Assembly: GCF_004016525.1 (NCBI RefSeq)
Contig: NZ_SACJ01000015.1
Location: 1 to 64,000, forward strand
DNA from: Flavobacterium sufflavum
GTDB lineage: Bacteria > Bacteroidota > Bacteroidia > Flavobacteriales > Flavobacteriaceae
Reading direction: 5' to 3'
DNA length: 64,000 nucleotides
Position 1 is the stretch's first letter. The number at the start of each line of letters is the position of its first letter. Position numbers and translations under genes: made by a program. The notes below the pieces were generated by a model. It made no database searches, was not told the DNA's origin, and saw only the letters and a program-made list of their open reading frames with translations. Positions 18,630-27,847 of the stretch are shown piece by piece.

Positions 18630-19919
18630 ATGAAATATTACAGTTTAAACCATAACGCACCAAAAGTTTCTTTTCAGGAAGCCGTAATACAAGGATTAGC
18701 AGCCGATAAAGGATTGTATTTTCCGGAAAGCATCACTGCGCTTCCACAATCTTTTTTTGACAATATTGAGAATTTAAGTCATGAGGAAATTGCTTTTGAA
18801 GCGATTCAGCAATTTGTTGGTGACGAAATCCCAACAGAAACCCTAAAACAAATCATTGCCGAGACTTTATGTTTTGACTTTCCTGTGGTTCCTGTAGAAA
18901 ACGGAATCTATTCTCTGGAATTATTCCACGGGCCTACTATGGCGTTTAAGGATGTTGGAGCGCGTTTTATGTCGCGTTGTCTGGGTTATTTTAACAAAGA
19001 CAAAAAAGACAATACCAATACTGTTTTGGTAGCTACTTCCGGAGATACCGGAGGAGCTGTTGCCAGTGGTTTCCTTGGCGTACAAGGAGTTGAAGTGGTG
19101 ATTCTTTATCCTTCAGGAAAAGTAAGCGACATTCAGGAAAGACAATTAACTACGCTGGGACAAAACATCAAAGCACTGGAAGTGGATGGTGTTTTTGACG
19201 ATTGCCAGGATATGGTGAAGAAAGCATTCTTAGATGAAAGTCTGGCACATAAAAACCTGACTTCGGCGAACTCGATTAATATTGCACGCTGGTTGCCACA
19301 GATGTTTTATTTCTTCTTTGCTTACAAAGCCCTGAAGTCACAAAACAAACCTTTAGTTTTCTCTTGCCCAAGTGGGAATTTCGGTAATATCTGCGCGGGT
19401 ATTATCGCCAAGAAATTAGGATTAAACATTGAGCATTTTGTTGCCTCAACTAATGTTAATGATACTGTTCCAAGATTTTTAACTAACGGGATTTACGATC
19501 CAAAACCATCTATTGCAACCATTTCAAATGCGATGGACGTAGGTAACCCAAGTAACTTTATCCGTATTCAGGAAATGTATGGAAACGATTTGGAACAATT
19601 TAAAAAAGATTTCTCTTCTTATACTTATACTGACGAAGAAACTTTAGTAGCCATGAAAAACATATACAACACCGATGGTTACATTGCCGAACCACACGGA
19701 GCCGTAGGTTATTTAGGTTTGAAAAAAGAATTGGAAAATTACCCGAACGCTATTGGGGTTTTCTTAGAAACTGCTCATCCTATCAAATTTTTAGATGTGG
19801 TAGAACCGGCTTTAGGAGTAACATTGCCTATTCCAACTCAAATTGAAAGCGTACTGAACAAAGAAAAAGTAAGTACTAAAATCAAAACTTATGACGAATT
19901 GAAAGCCTTTTTAGGATAA
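18630..19919 (+). CDS. thrC: Threonine synthase
   Basis: PLP enzyme converting O-phosphohomoserine to threonine, the last step. It has 429 residues; the PLP lysine is Lys107 in GPTMAFKDVGARF, and the phosphate-binding loop is ATSGDTGGAVASGF. The N-terminal start MKYYSLN is typical of the family. A strong terminator 21 bases past the stop closes thrABC. Confidence 0.95.
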   Translation: MKYYSLNHNAPKVSFQEAVIQGLAADKGLYFPESITALPQSFFDNIENLSHEEIAFEAIQQFVGDEIPTETLKQIIAETLCFDFPVVPVENGIYSLELFHGPTMAFKDVGARFMSRCLGYFNKDKKDNTNTVLVATSGDTGGAVASGFLGVQGVEVVILYPSGKVSDIQERQLTTLGQNIKALEVDGVFDDCQDMVKKAFLDESLAHKNLTSANSINIARWLPQMFYFFFAYKALKSQNKPLVFSCPSGNFGNICAGIIAKKLGLNIEHFVASTNVNDTVPRFLTNGIYDPKPSIATISNAMDVGNPSNFIRIQEMYGNDLEQFKKDFSSYTYTDEETLVAMKNIYNTDGYIAEPHGAVGYLGLKKELENYPNAIGVFLETAHPIKFLDVVEPALGVTLPIPTQIESVLNKEKVSTKIKTYDELKAFLG

Positions 19920-19940
19920 GATTCAAAATACAGATATACA

Positions 19941-19973
19941 AACGGCTATAGAGAAATCTTTAGCCGTTTTTTT
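19941..19973 (+). terminator. Terminator of the thr operon
   Basis: Stem AACGGCTA (19941-19948) / TAGCCGTT (19961-19968) followed by a T7 run. Confidence 0.85.
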
Positions 19974-20019
19974 GTGGTTTTTTATTTACATTTAATTAGT
20001 TTTATGTAAGTAAAATTAC

Positions 20020-20027
20020 TATGTTTG
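20020..20027 (+). promoter_or_regulatory. Putative promoter of the nuclease-SMC pair
   Basis: TATGTTTG is a perfect TAnnTTTG box 50 bases before the first gene; AAAGG stands 6-10 bases before that start. The -33 element is weak. Confidence 0.5.
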
Positions 20028-20077
20028 AAAAAATCAATTAGAAATTAGTTTTTCTAAAAAAATAATAAAGGATTTAA

Positions 20078-21100
20078 ATGACATACACTTTTAGAAATAC
20101 TGAAAAAAATAATGAAAAAGCTTCAGTTTTTGAGACTAAATCACTTTTATATTTGATTGGTCAAAGAAAAGACAAAAAGGAAATTTTCCACGTCACATTT
20201 GATTGTTTTAATGATGTTAGTGGTTTAAACCAGAATTTTGATAAAATTTGGGATGTCCAATCTAAGAATGAAAAAAACTTAACACCAAAGAAAATTGGTA
20301 AATACTTCTATACTTTATTTGATAATTATATTTCTGGATTTTCTTTTCATGAATTCATTTTCTTTACTCAGGAATTAAATGAAATATATAAAATAAATAC
20401 AAAGTTAAGAGAATATAATTATAAAAATTTTGAGCAAAAAACAGCATCAAGAATTACAAATGGGTTAAACGAAGAAATTATTCGAGTTAAGGGGAATTCA
20501 AAATCATATCAAACAGAAATTAATGCATTTCTTGATAAAGTAATTATAATCGAAGATTCGAAGACAGAACTTGAGTATATTAAATCCATAACCAAATTCA
20601 AAAATAAGGATGTAAAACCCATTGATTTTTACAATAACTTTTTTAAAGAATTAAGGGATTTACAATCCAGTAAAAAAAATTCATGTATTGAAGACCAAAC
20701 AATAATAAATGTCAGTGATGTTATTAATCTTCAAAGACATTTATCTTCAAAAGATATTGAAACACTTATAATAAGCAGAATAATTGGATGTGAAGTTTTT
20801 AAATTTAAATCGATTCCAAAACCTTTTTTTAATGTAATAAAACATTTGGATATTGAAGACCTTGAAGATTTATTACAGGATTGTAATTCAAATCTTTCAC
20901 TAGCTTTTTTCAATAAAAATTCAAATAGACCTTTTTGGAATACATGTGAAAAAATATTAGAATTTTTGGAGACAAACCTAACTCAAGATGTTGAATTTGT
21001 TTTTACAAATGTATTTAATCCATATACTCAAAAAATAAGTTATTTAAATGAAATAACAATAAAATATCTAATATCAATTATAATAGAAGGAAAACAATGA
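20078..21100 (+). CDS. Putative Cap4/DUF4297-like nuclease subunit of a Lamassu/ABC-3C-type system
   Basis: A 340-residue protein without an obvious housekeeping family. Residues 18-100 have the shape of a PD-(D/E)xK-type fold as in DUF4297/Cap4 effectors: a helix (VFETKSLLYLIGQ), a strand with Asp46 (FDCFNDVSG) and a strand ending IWDVQSK with Gln61-x-Lys63, then a helix. The remaining ~240 residues are helix-rich and unrecognised. The stop codon overlaps the next start in ATGA, so it is translationally coupled to an SMC-like ATPase. The nuclease call is inference from this pattern plus the partner. The DNA is much more A+T-rich than thrC. Confidence 0.5.
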   Translation: MTYTFRNTEKNNEKASVFETKSLLYLIGQRKDKKEIFHVTFDCFNDVSGLNQNFDKIWDVQSKNEKNLTPKKIGKYFYTLFDNYISGFSFHEFIFFTQELNEIYKINTKLREYNYKNFEQKTASRITNGLNEEIIRVKGNSKSYQTEINAFLDKVIIIEDSKTELEYIKSITKFKNKDVKPIDFYNNFFKELRDLQSSKKNSCIEDQTIINVSDVINLQRHLSSKDIETLIISRIIGCEVFKFKSIPKPFFNVIKHLDIEDLEDLLQDCNSNLSLAFFNKNSNRPFWNTCEKILEFLETNLTQDVEFVFTNVFNPYTQKISYLNEITIKYLISIIIEGKQ

Positions 21101-22701
21101 TTATAAAAACCGTAGCATTAGGCAATAAAAATGAAGCTTTTATAGAAAATAAATTTTCCGACAAAACAAATATTATATTCAGCAATGAAAATAACAGAGG
21201 TAAAACCCTTGTCATGCAGGGAATTTTACATTCTATAGGTTATGACTCAATATTTCCGACAGGATTCATAGCAAAAAATTATTTTTTCTATTCAGAAATA
21301 ATAATTAACGATAAAACATTCGAATTTTTAAGAAAAGGAAACTCAATAATCGTTTTAAACAATGAAGATTCTATTTTATTTAATAGTATCACTGAATTTA
21401 AGTATTATTTTGACAAAGAAATTATCAAACTGCCAGAAATTGTAAAAGATGGTCAATTAAAAAAAGTTGATTTAAGTCTACTGTATGAATTATTTTTTTT
21501 AGGACAAGATAAAAGAAATACTTCTAATTTAATCTCAAAAGGGCAAAATAATAAGGTTGATTTTTTAAACATGATCTATTCTATAGTTGGTGTAAAAGAA
21601 GCTATTATAGATTCCTCTGAAATTGAAAATTTAAAAAATCAAAAAAACAACTTAAAAATTGAGATTAAAAACGAACAGAAAAAAATATCAATCTTAAAAA
21701 GAAATCCCGATTTAGCTGTTCAAATCAGCTCCACAGGAAATATAGAAGAATATAAAAAACAAGCTCTCGAATTAAAAGACTTAAACAATAAAATCACAGA
21801 AATAAAAAAGAAAAGAAATAGAGAAGAAAACAGAAAAATTAAATTAGAATCTCTATTCTTTGAATTAAACTCTCTTAATAGAAATCTCAATGAGGGTAAA
21901 GTTCGTTGTGCAGATTGCGGTAGTAAACAAATAATATTTACAAACGAAGATTTTGATTTTGATGTAAGTAATGATTTTGTAAGACAAAAAATCCTAAACT
22001 CAATTAAAGAAAATATCCAAATTAAAAAAGAAATTATTCGAGAGTTCAATATTTCTATCGAATCTGAACAGGAAAACATCATAAATCTACTAGCAAATAT
22101 TAAAGAACCTGAAGCAAAAAATTATATTCTTTTCGAGGATGATATTAATAATTCTACAGATATTGATAAAAAGGTAAGAGACTTAGAATATAAATTAGAA
22201 GAAATTGAAAATCAAATAAGTTCTAATACTACTAGGGCAACAACTAACATTTCAATGAAAAGTGATACAAAGAAAAGAATCCTCGATTCAATGAAAGAGT
22301 ATTACGAATATCTCGGCGAAAATGGAAGATTAGAATTTGATGATGTGTTTACTAAAGTTGGTGAAACCTATTCAGGAAGTGAAACCCAAGAATATTATTT
22401 TTGTAAACTATTAGCCATAAATAATATTTTAAATCATGACTATCCTATAATAATTGATTCATTCAGAGAAGGTGAATTATCAACATCAAAAGAGGAAAAA
22501 ATGATAACTCAATATAAAAAACTTGAAAAACAAGTTATTTTAACTTCTACTCTAAAAAAAGAGGAATATAATTCAAATAAATATTTCCTTATTGATGGTA
22601 TTAATGTTATTGATTATTCAAACATCCCTGATAGTAAATTATTAAGTGAAAATTATTTATCCGATTTTAAAGAAATATTGAATAAATTTAATTTACAATA
22701 A
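21097..22701 (+). CDS. SMC/Rad50-like ATPase with zinc-hook CxxC (LmuB/ABC-3C-like)
   Basis: A 534-residue split ABC ATPase. Walker A NENNRGKT (30-37, with Asn where the first Gly is usual) lies near the N-terminus; the signature YSGSETQ (425-431) and Walker B YPIIIDSFREGE (Asp454) lie near the C-terminus. The two halves are joined by charged coiled-coil-like helices whose apex carries Cys271-x-x-Cys274 (RCADCGSK), the position of a Rad50 zinc hook. It is short for an SMC protein but close to ATPases of ABC-three-component and small Lamassu systems. Coupled by a 4-base overlap to the putative nuclease gene. Confidence 0.65.
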   Translation: MIIKTVALGNKNEAFIENKFSDKTNIIFSNENNRGKTLVMQGILHSIGYDSIFPTGFIAKNYFFYSEIIINDKTFEFLRKGNSIIVLNNEDSILFNSITEFKYYFDKEIIKLPEIVKDGQLKKVDLSLLYELFFLGQDKRNTSNLISKGQNNKVDFLNMIYSIVGVKEAIIDSSEIENLKNQKNNLKIEIKNEQKKISILKRNPDLAVQISSTGNIEEYKKQALELKDLNNKITEIKKKRNREENRKIKLESLFFELNSLNRNLNEGKVRCADCGSKQIIFTNEDFDFDVSNDFVRQKILNSIKENIQIKKEIIREFNISIESEQENIINLLANIKEPEAKNYILFEDDINNSTDIDKKVRDLEYKLEEIENQISSNTTRATTNISMKSDTKKRILDSMKEYYEYLGENGRLEFDDVFTKVGETYSGSETQEYYFCKLLAINNILNHDYPIIIDSFREGELSTSKEEKMITQYKKLEKQVILTSTLKKEEYNSNKYFLIDGINVIDYSNIPDSKLLSENYLSDFKEILNKFNLQ

Positions 22702-22860
22702 TTTTATAACCCCCGATAGTGCGGATTTTTAATCCGTGCCCACAAAGATGAACAAATAGAAATACTTTGTAGAGTTACTGGATGAGATTGCTTCGCCAGT
22801 TCGCTATCACTCGTGTCCTCATTCTTCGGAATGACAAGCTTGCGAGTAATCCTTCCCTAA
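22702..22860. repeat. Dispersed intergenic repeat mosaic
   Basis: CGGATT-TTT-AATCCG (22732-22746) is a hairpin; from about 22785 there follows wording typical of bacterial intergenic repeats (GCTTCGCCAGTTCGC, TTCTTCGGAATGACA). No gene is seen. It marks the right edge of the A+T-rich nuclease-SMC island. Confidence 0.5.
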
Positions 22861-22878
22861 TAAAATAAAAAACAAAAC

Positions 22879-23466
22879 ATGAAAAAGAACTTAATTTTAA
22901 TAATTGGATTTTGCTGCTTTACAATGATGTCCTTTACAATGAATGATATTATTGATTTTCTATCAACAGGCACTGAATTGAATTTCAATAACGAAAAGTA
23001 TGAGTTAGCCTGGAGTTCCCATCCTAATGCTACTTATTTCAAACAAGAATACCTTCGAAAATCAGACAAACTGGAAAAATATGAAAAAATGCTTATGGTG
23101 GAAGCCATAAAAACCACTTTGAATCCTGAAAATGTGAGCCAAATGAAAATCAACGAGCTTACTAACATAAAAAAGGTCAATCCGATAGTCAGTTTCAAAC
23201 AAGTACAAGTATCCAATCAAAACGACAAAATCATTTCGTTTACTATTAGTGGAGGAAATATTCTGGAATGGAATGTGTACAGGTACCAGCAACAGCAAGC
23301 GGGAAAGGAGAACATGATTATTCTATATGCCTATTCTTACAGAAACTACGCTTCAACCAAAGAAGACGTGACAAAGTTTATGGACTATGTCAAGAATAAT
23401 GAGAACAAAATGATTGAAACGATTACTAAAACCAACATACCAAAAGTTAAAATAAATCAATCATAA
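22879..23466 (+). CDS. Secreted protein of unknown function
   Basis: A 195-residue protein with a signal peptide (MKKNLILIIGFCCFTMMSFT). The mature part is mixed alpha/beta with many Lys, Asn and Gln and no motif I recognise. It is downstream of an intergenic repeat and has no clear -7 box. Periplasmic or outer-membrane-associated location is inferred from the signal only. Confidence 0.6.
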   Translation: MKKNLILIIGFCCFTMMSFTMNDIIDFLSTGTELNFNNEKYELAWSSHPNATYFKQEYLRKSDKLEKYEKMLMVEAIKTTLNPENVSQMKINELTNIKKVNPIVSFKQVQVSNQNDKIISFTISGGNILEWNVYRYQQQQAGKENMIILYAYSYRNYASTKEDVTKFMDYVKNNENKMIETITKTNIPKVKINQS

Positions 23467-23529
23467 AAAACAGCCTAAGCTATTTTAGACAATTAACTTT
23501 TTATAAACAGTCAATCGCTATAAATAAGT

Positions 23530-23537
23530 TATATTTG
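23530..23537 (+). promoter_or_regulatory. Putative -7 box for the 23.5-27.2 kb gene group
   Basis: TATATTTG, a perfect TAnnTTTG match 20 bases before the TTG start of the small protein gene. Confidence 0.45.
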
Positions 23538-23557
23538 GGTTCTATTTTCATACAATT

Positions 23558-23965
23558 TTGAGACCTCTTTTTAACTTCTTTTTATTCACATACTATACTT
23601 TAGGTATCATTTGTTTGCCAATGGGGGATTTTTCAACCTTGGTACATTTACCTGAAATGTATAGTCATTGCAAAGAAACGGAAGATCCTGATTTGAATAT
23701 TTGTGATTTTATAGGGGAACATCTGATGAATTTAGACGGAATTTTTGAAGCTCATGAAAGTGAAAAAGATGACGATAAACCCCATCAAACTGTAGACTTC
23801 GTATCACTAAATCAAGTAACACAATTAGCACAGAAAATAACTTTTTTTGAATTTAAGAACAATAATCCTTTTGTTGCTTCCTACCAAATAGAAGCCATTG
23901 AATTCAAAAATCAGATTTATTTATACAATCCTAATTTTTCTATTTTCCGCCCTCCGATAGTTTAA
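23558..23965 (+). CDS. Small conserved-type hypothetical protein (TTG start)
   Basis: A 135-residue protein. The first in-frame start is TTG, directly after a -7 box; it gives a hydrophobic N-terminal segment (LFNFFLFTYYTLGIICLPMG) that acts as signal or anchor. The next ATG (residue 22) would remove this segment. The body contains HLPEMYSHCKETEDPD and an acidic EKDDDKPHQ stretch. I recall similar proteins in Bacteroidota beside outer-membrane or efflux genes but know no function. PAP2 and receptor genes follow on the same strand. Confidence 0.55.
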   Translation: MRPLFNFFLFTYYTLGIICLPMGDFSTLVHLPEMYSHCKETEDPDLNICDFIGEHLMNLDGIFEAHESEKDDDKPHQTVDFVSLNQVTQLAQKITFFEFKNNNPFVASYQIEAIEFKNQIYLYNPNFSIFRPPIV

Positions 23966-24032
23966 TTCTTAATTTGTATTTTTAGATATAATTCTCAAGA
24001 TTATATCCATTACTTATTTGAATTAAACAACC

Positions 24033-24800
24033 ATGCAAAAGACAAATTTTTATATTGCTTTACTGCTTATTGCAGTAGGCTCAAACCTTCATGCTCAAGA
24101 ATTAATTTCAAAGGACACTATTGTTTTTGTAAAAGATAAAAATCTAAAATTCAATTACAAACAATTAATACTTCCGGTTAGTTTGATGAGTTATGGTATC
24201 ATTGGCATTAAAAGTGATGCTCTGCAATCCATTAATTCTGAAATTAAAGAAGAGGTTGAAGAAAATATCGATAGGAAGATAACCATTGATGATTTTTCCC
24301 AATATGCCCCGGCTGTAGCTGTTTATGCGCTTAACAATATTGGAATAAAAGGAAAAAACAACCTGAGAGACCGTTCCATTATATTGGCAACCTCCTATTT
24401 GATTATGTCGGCAACCGTTTTACCTTTAAAATCCATAACCAAAGTTGAACGCCCTGACGGAAGTTCAAACAACTCTTTTCCTTCCGGACATACAGCAACC
24501 GCATTTGCCGGAGCTGAATTTTTATGGCAGGAATACAAAGATGTTTCCATTTGGTATGGAATTTCGGGTTATCTGGTGGCGGCGGGAACCGGAGCTTTCC
24601 GCATATACAACGATCGTCATTGGCTGACTGATGTGGTCATGGGGGCTGGTATAGGAATCCTTTCTACCAAAATTGCCTATTGGACATTTCCTTACATCAA
24701 TACCTTATTAAAAAAGAAAAACAAAAACAATATTGGAATCATTTCGCCCTTTTATAATGGCTCCCAGCTGGGAGTTGGAATGATTTTGAATGTAAAATAA
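24033..24800 (+). CDS. PAP2-family membrane phosphatase
   Basis: A 255-residue protein with a signal peptide (cleavage near LHAQ-E). It has the three acid-phosphatase motifs: KSITKVERP, then PSGHTA, then RIYNDRHWLTDV. Such enzymes dephosphorylate lipid phosphates such as undecaprenyl pyrophosphate or phosphatidic acid, with the active site on the periplasmic side. The receptor gene follows after 9 bases, so they are probably one operon. Confidence 0.85.
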   Translation: MQKTNFYIALLLIAVGSNLHAQELISKDTIVFVKDKNLKFNYKQLILPVSLMSYGIIGIKSDALQSINSEIKEEVEENIDRKITIDDFSQYAPAVAVYALNNIGIKGKNNLRDRSIILATSYLIMSATVLPLKSITKVERPDGSSNNSFPSGHTATAFAGAEFLWQEYKDVSIWYGISGYLVAAGTGAFRIYNDRHWLTDVVMGAGIGILSTKIAYWTFPYINTLLKKKNKNNIGIISPFYNGSQLGVGMILNVK

Positions 24801-24809
24801 TAAAAACTC

Positions 24810-27221
24810 ATGAAAATAAAATTTTTAAATATACTCCTCCTTTTTTACTTACTCACAACCCAATTATGGGCACAAAGCAAGCAAGTAACGGTCTCGGGAC
24901 TTGTCAAAGAGAATAAAACCAACACCGCTTTATCCTTTGCCAATGTGGTTTTGAAAACCGCCAGTCAAAAAACATTTGTAGCGGGAACTATCACAAACGA
25001 AAGTGGCCGGTTTAATTTGGCGAATATTAAATCAGGAAAATACATTCTCGAAATTTCCTCATTAGGATATGCAACACACGAACAGCAACTATACATTGGT
25101 AATTTATCTGATTATTTAGACTTAAAAGTAATCGAATTGACCGAAAATGTAAATTCACTGGATGAAGTGGTTGTTAATGCCCCAACTTCGACCATTAACT
25201 CTAAAATGGATAAAAAAACCTTCTCTATTGCTGACAATATTACACAATCGGGAAGCTCTGTTTTACAAGCCATGCAAAACCTCCCAAGTGTAACAGTACA
25301 AGACGGTAAGGTTCAACTGAGAGGAAGTGATAAAGTAATGGTTTTGATTGATGGCAAACAAACGGCCTTAACGGGTTTTGGCAGTCAAAGCGGTTTGGAT
25401 AATATTCCGGCATCGGCCATTGAAAAAATCGAAATCATCAACAATCCTTCTTCAAAATATGATGCCAATGGAAATGCGGGTATCATCAATATCATTTATA
25501 AAAAAAATAAAAAAGAAGGTTTTAATGGTAAAGCTGGGCTAACAACAGGCTTGGGTTCGCTATGGATTCGAAAAGAAAACCTGCCTACGATACGTCCGCA
25601 ATATACTTTGACGCCAAAAATCAATCCATCACTTTCATTGAATTACCGCAAAAACAAAATCAATGCTTTTTTTCAGGGCGATTATTTATATACCGAAACC
25701 TTGAACAAAAACGAATTTGTTACCCGATATTACGACAATGGCGACATTATTAATTCCCAGTTAAAGCGAAACCGGAACACGCATTTTACTACAATAAAAT
25801 CAGGTTTCGATTGGACTATCGACGACCAAAATACCTTAACCATTTCGGGATTATTTGGCAGCGAAAAAATCATTGACCGAGGGGATCAGCCTTTTTTTAA
25901 TGCTGATTTATCAGAAAGAAGAAGGTTGTGGCAATTTTTGGAAGACGAATTAAAAACAACGGTAATGGCAACGGCAGCTTTCCAACACAAATTTAAAGAA
26001 CCGGGTCGTTTGTTGAATGTGGGCTTTAATTATACTTTTCACAGAGAAGATGAAAAATATTATTACGACAACATTCTCACTAATTCCTCGGGAACTGATG
26101 CCTTCAAATTGTTATCAGACGAAAAAGTCTATGATTTGAATTTTGATTATATCGAACCCCTGAAACAAGGCCGTATCGAAACAGGAATCAAATTACGTAA
26201 AAGAGACATTCCTACCAATATGGACTTCAAACCCGGACAAAATTCGGTTATAGATGCTAATGCAGGCGGACCTGCTACCTACAAAGAACTCATCCCTGCC
26301 ATCTATGGAAATTATGTTTTTGAAAATCAAAAATGGGAAGCCGAATTAGGTTTACGCGTTGAATATGTCGATTTGAATTACGAGGTAAATCCAAATCACA
26401 ACACCTATAAAAGTGATGGTTACAACTATACACAACCATTTCCTAATATGCGCCTGGCTTATAAATTTAATGAGGATAATAAATTATCGATCTTTTTTAA
26501 CCGAAGAGTCGACAGACCTAATGAAGTTGATATTCGAATTTTTCCAAAATATGATGATGCCGAAATTATCAAAGTGGGGAATCCAATGCTGAAACCTCAA
26601 TTTACTAATTCATTGGAATTGGGTTATAAAAAAAATTGGGAAAAAGGAAATTTGTACACCGCCCTTTACCATCGCTTTGCAGATGCGACCATTACCCGAA
26701 TCTCCAGTACTGTTCCGGGGAGTGAAATTATTTATGCTACTTTTCAAAACGTAAACAAAAGCTACAATTCAGGTATCGAAATGGTATTATCCCAGGACGT
26801 TAGTAAACTGTATTCTTTTAATGTCAACATGAATACCTATCGCAACCAGATTGATGCTTTTACGGTAGAAAATAAATATCCTACTTCGCATTTATTTTCT
26901 GCTCCAAAAGAAGTTATCGTTTCCGGAAATCTAAAATGGAATAACAGTTTTCATTTTGCTAAAAAAATAGACGCACAATTAACCGCAATTTATTTAGCCC
27001 CTGATATTATTCCGCAAGGGAAAATAAAATCACGTTTTTCGGTAGATTTTGGAATCAAAAAAACGGTTCAAAATGGCAAAGGGGAATTCTTTATCAACGC
27101 AACTGATTTACTCAACACAATGGTTCCTAAAAAAGAAATTCAGGGAGCCGGTTTTCACTACAGTAGTAATGACTATTATGAAACCCAAGTGATCCGTTTA
27201 GGATACAATTATAAATTTTAA
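24810..27221 (+). CDS. Outer-membrane beta-barrel TonB-dependent receptor-like protein
   Basis: An 803-residue outer-membrane protein. After a signal peptide (LTTQLWAQ) come a carboxypeptidase-regulatory-like beta domain (about residues 28-110, with ALSFANVVL and GRFNLANIKSGKY), a plug domain (about 125-230, SSVLQAMQNLPSVTV, VMVLIDGK, IEIINNPSSKYDANG) and a C-terminal barrel ending in an aromatic residue (YNYKF). This architecture is the 'outer membrane beta-barrel family' variant of TonB-dependent receptors. No SusD partner follows; the neighbouring PAP2 gene hints at a phosphate- or lipid-related role, which is only inference. Confidence 0.85.
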   Translation: MKIKFLNILLLFYLLTTQLWAQSKQVTVSGLVKENKTNTALSFANVVLKTASQKTFVAGTITNESGRFNLANIKSGKYILEISSLGYATHEQQLYIGNLSDYLDLKVIELTENVNSLDEVVVNAPTSTINSKMDKKTFSIADNITQSGSSVLQAMQNLPSVTVQDGKVQLRGSDKVMVLIDGKQTALTGFGSQSGLDNIPASAIEKIEIINNPSSKYDANGNAGIINIIYKKNKKEGFNGKAGLTTGLGSLWIRKENLPTIRPQYTLTPKINPSLSLNYRKNKINAFFQGDYLYTETLNKNEFVTRYYDNGDIINSQLKRNRNTHFTTIKSGFDWTIDDQNTLTISGLFGSEKIIDRGDQPFFNADLSERRRLWQFLEDELKTTVMATAAFQHKFKEPGRLLNVGFNYTFHREDEKYYYDNILTNSSGTDAFKLLSDEKVYDLNFDYIEPLKQGRIETGIKLRKRDIPTNMDFKPGQNSVIDANAGGPATYKELIPAIYGNYVFENQKWEAELGLRVEYVDLNYEVNPNHNTYKSDGYNYTQPFPNMRLAYKFNEDNKLSIFFNRRVDRPNEVDIRIFPKYDDAEIIKVGNPMLKPQFTNSLELGYKKNWEKGNLYTALYHRFADATITRISSTVPGSEIIYATFQNVNKSYNSGIEMVLSQDVSKLYSFNVNMNTYRNQIDAFTVENKYPTSHLFSAPKEVIVSGNLKWNNSFHFAKKIDAQLTAIYLAPDIIPQGKIKSRFSVDFGIKKTVQNGKGEFFINATDLLNTMVPKKEIQGAGFHYSSNDYYETQVIRLGYNYKF

Positions 27222-27241
27222 GCCCACACTAATCAAGCAAA

Positions 27242-27281
27242 AATCCTCTAACACAATTGTTTTAGAGGATTTTTTTTTTTG
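27242..27281 (+). terminator. Terminator after the receptor gene
   Basis: Stem AATCCTCTA (27242-27250) / TAGAGGATT (27263-27271) with a 12-nt loop and a long T run. Confidence 0.9.
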
Positions 27282-27383
27282 ATATCTTAGCCTATTGATT
27301 TTTGTATCGAATACCTGCCTAAATAAAAAAACAGCTCAAAGGTTTTAGAAAAACTAATCTTAGATGCAACCTAAATCACCATT

Positions 27384-27782
27384 ATGATTACATTTAACAA
27401 AAACTATTTTGGCTTCGCTGTTTTGATTTTCTGCGTCGAAATTATGATTGCGCTTTTTGTCAATGATAATTTTGTCAGACCCTATTTTGGAGATGTTTTG
27501 GTTGTTATTTTAATCTATTGCTTTTTAAAATCCTTTCTTAAATTATCGGTTTTAGTTACTGCTTTAGCTGTATTGGCTTTCTCTTTTGCAATTGAATTTC
27601 TTCAATTTTTAAATATTGTTGAAAAGCTAGGTTTAGAAAAATCAAAAATTGCAAGAACGGTTATTGGAACTTCATTCGCATGGACTGATTTATTGGCTTA
27701 TATTGTTGGAATTGCTATCGTACTGCTAACAGAAAAATATTGGCTTAAAAAAGAACTAAAAGCAGCAGCTAAAAATTGTTAA
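27384..27782 (+). CDS. DUF2809-family membrane protein
   Basis: A 132-residue protein with four hydrophobic helices and the DUF2809 pattern: FVRPYFGDVLVVILIY, an acidic helix AIEFLQ, and GTSFAWTDLLAYIVG. The family's function is not known to me. The last codons overlap the left arm of its own terminator. Confidence 0.8.
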   Translation: MITFNKNYFGFAVLIFCVEIMIALFVNDNFVRPYFGDVLVVILIYCFLKSFLKLSVLVTALAVLAFSFAIEFLQFLNIVEKLGLEKSKIARTVIGTSFAWTDLLAYIVGIAIVLLTEKYWLKKELKAAAKNC

Positions 27783-27804
27783 ATTCCGCTGCTGCTTTTA
27801 TTTT
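27758..27804 (+). terminator. Terminator whose left arm is inside the DUF2809 gene
   Basis: AAAAGCAGCAGC (27758-27769) pairs perfectly with GCTGCTGCTTTT (27788-27799); the left arm encodes the Lys-Ala-Ala-Ala tail of the protein. Followed by a T-rich run. Confidence 0.8.
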
Positions 27805-27847
27805 AATGTTTTTTATCAATCAAAATTGTGCTGTTAAATCCCCTATC

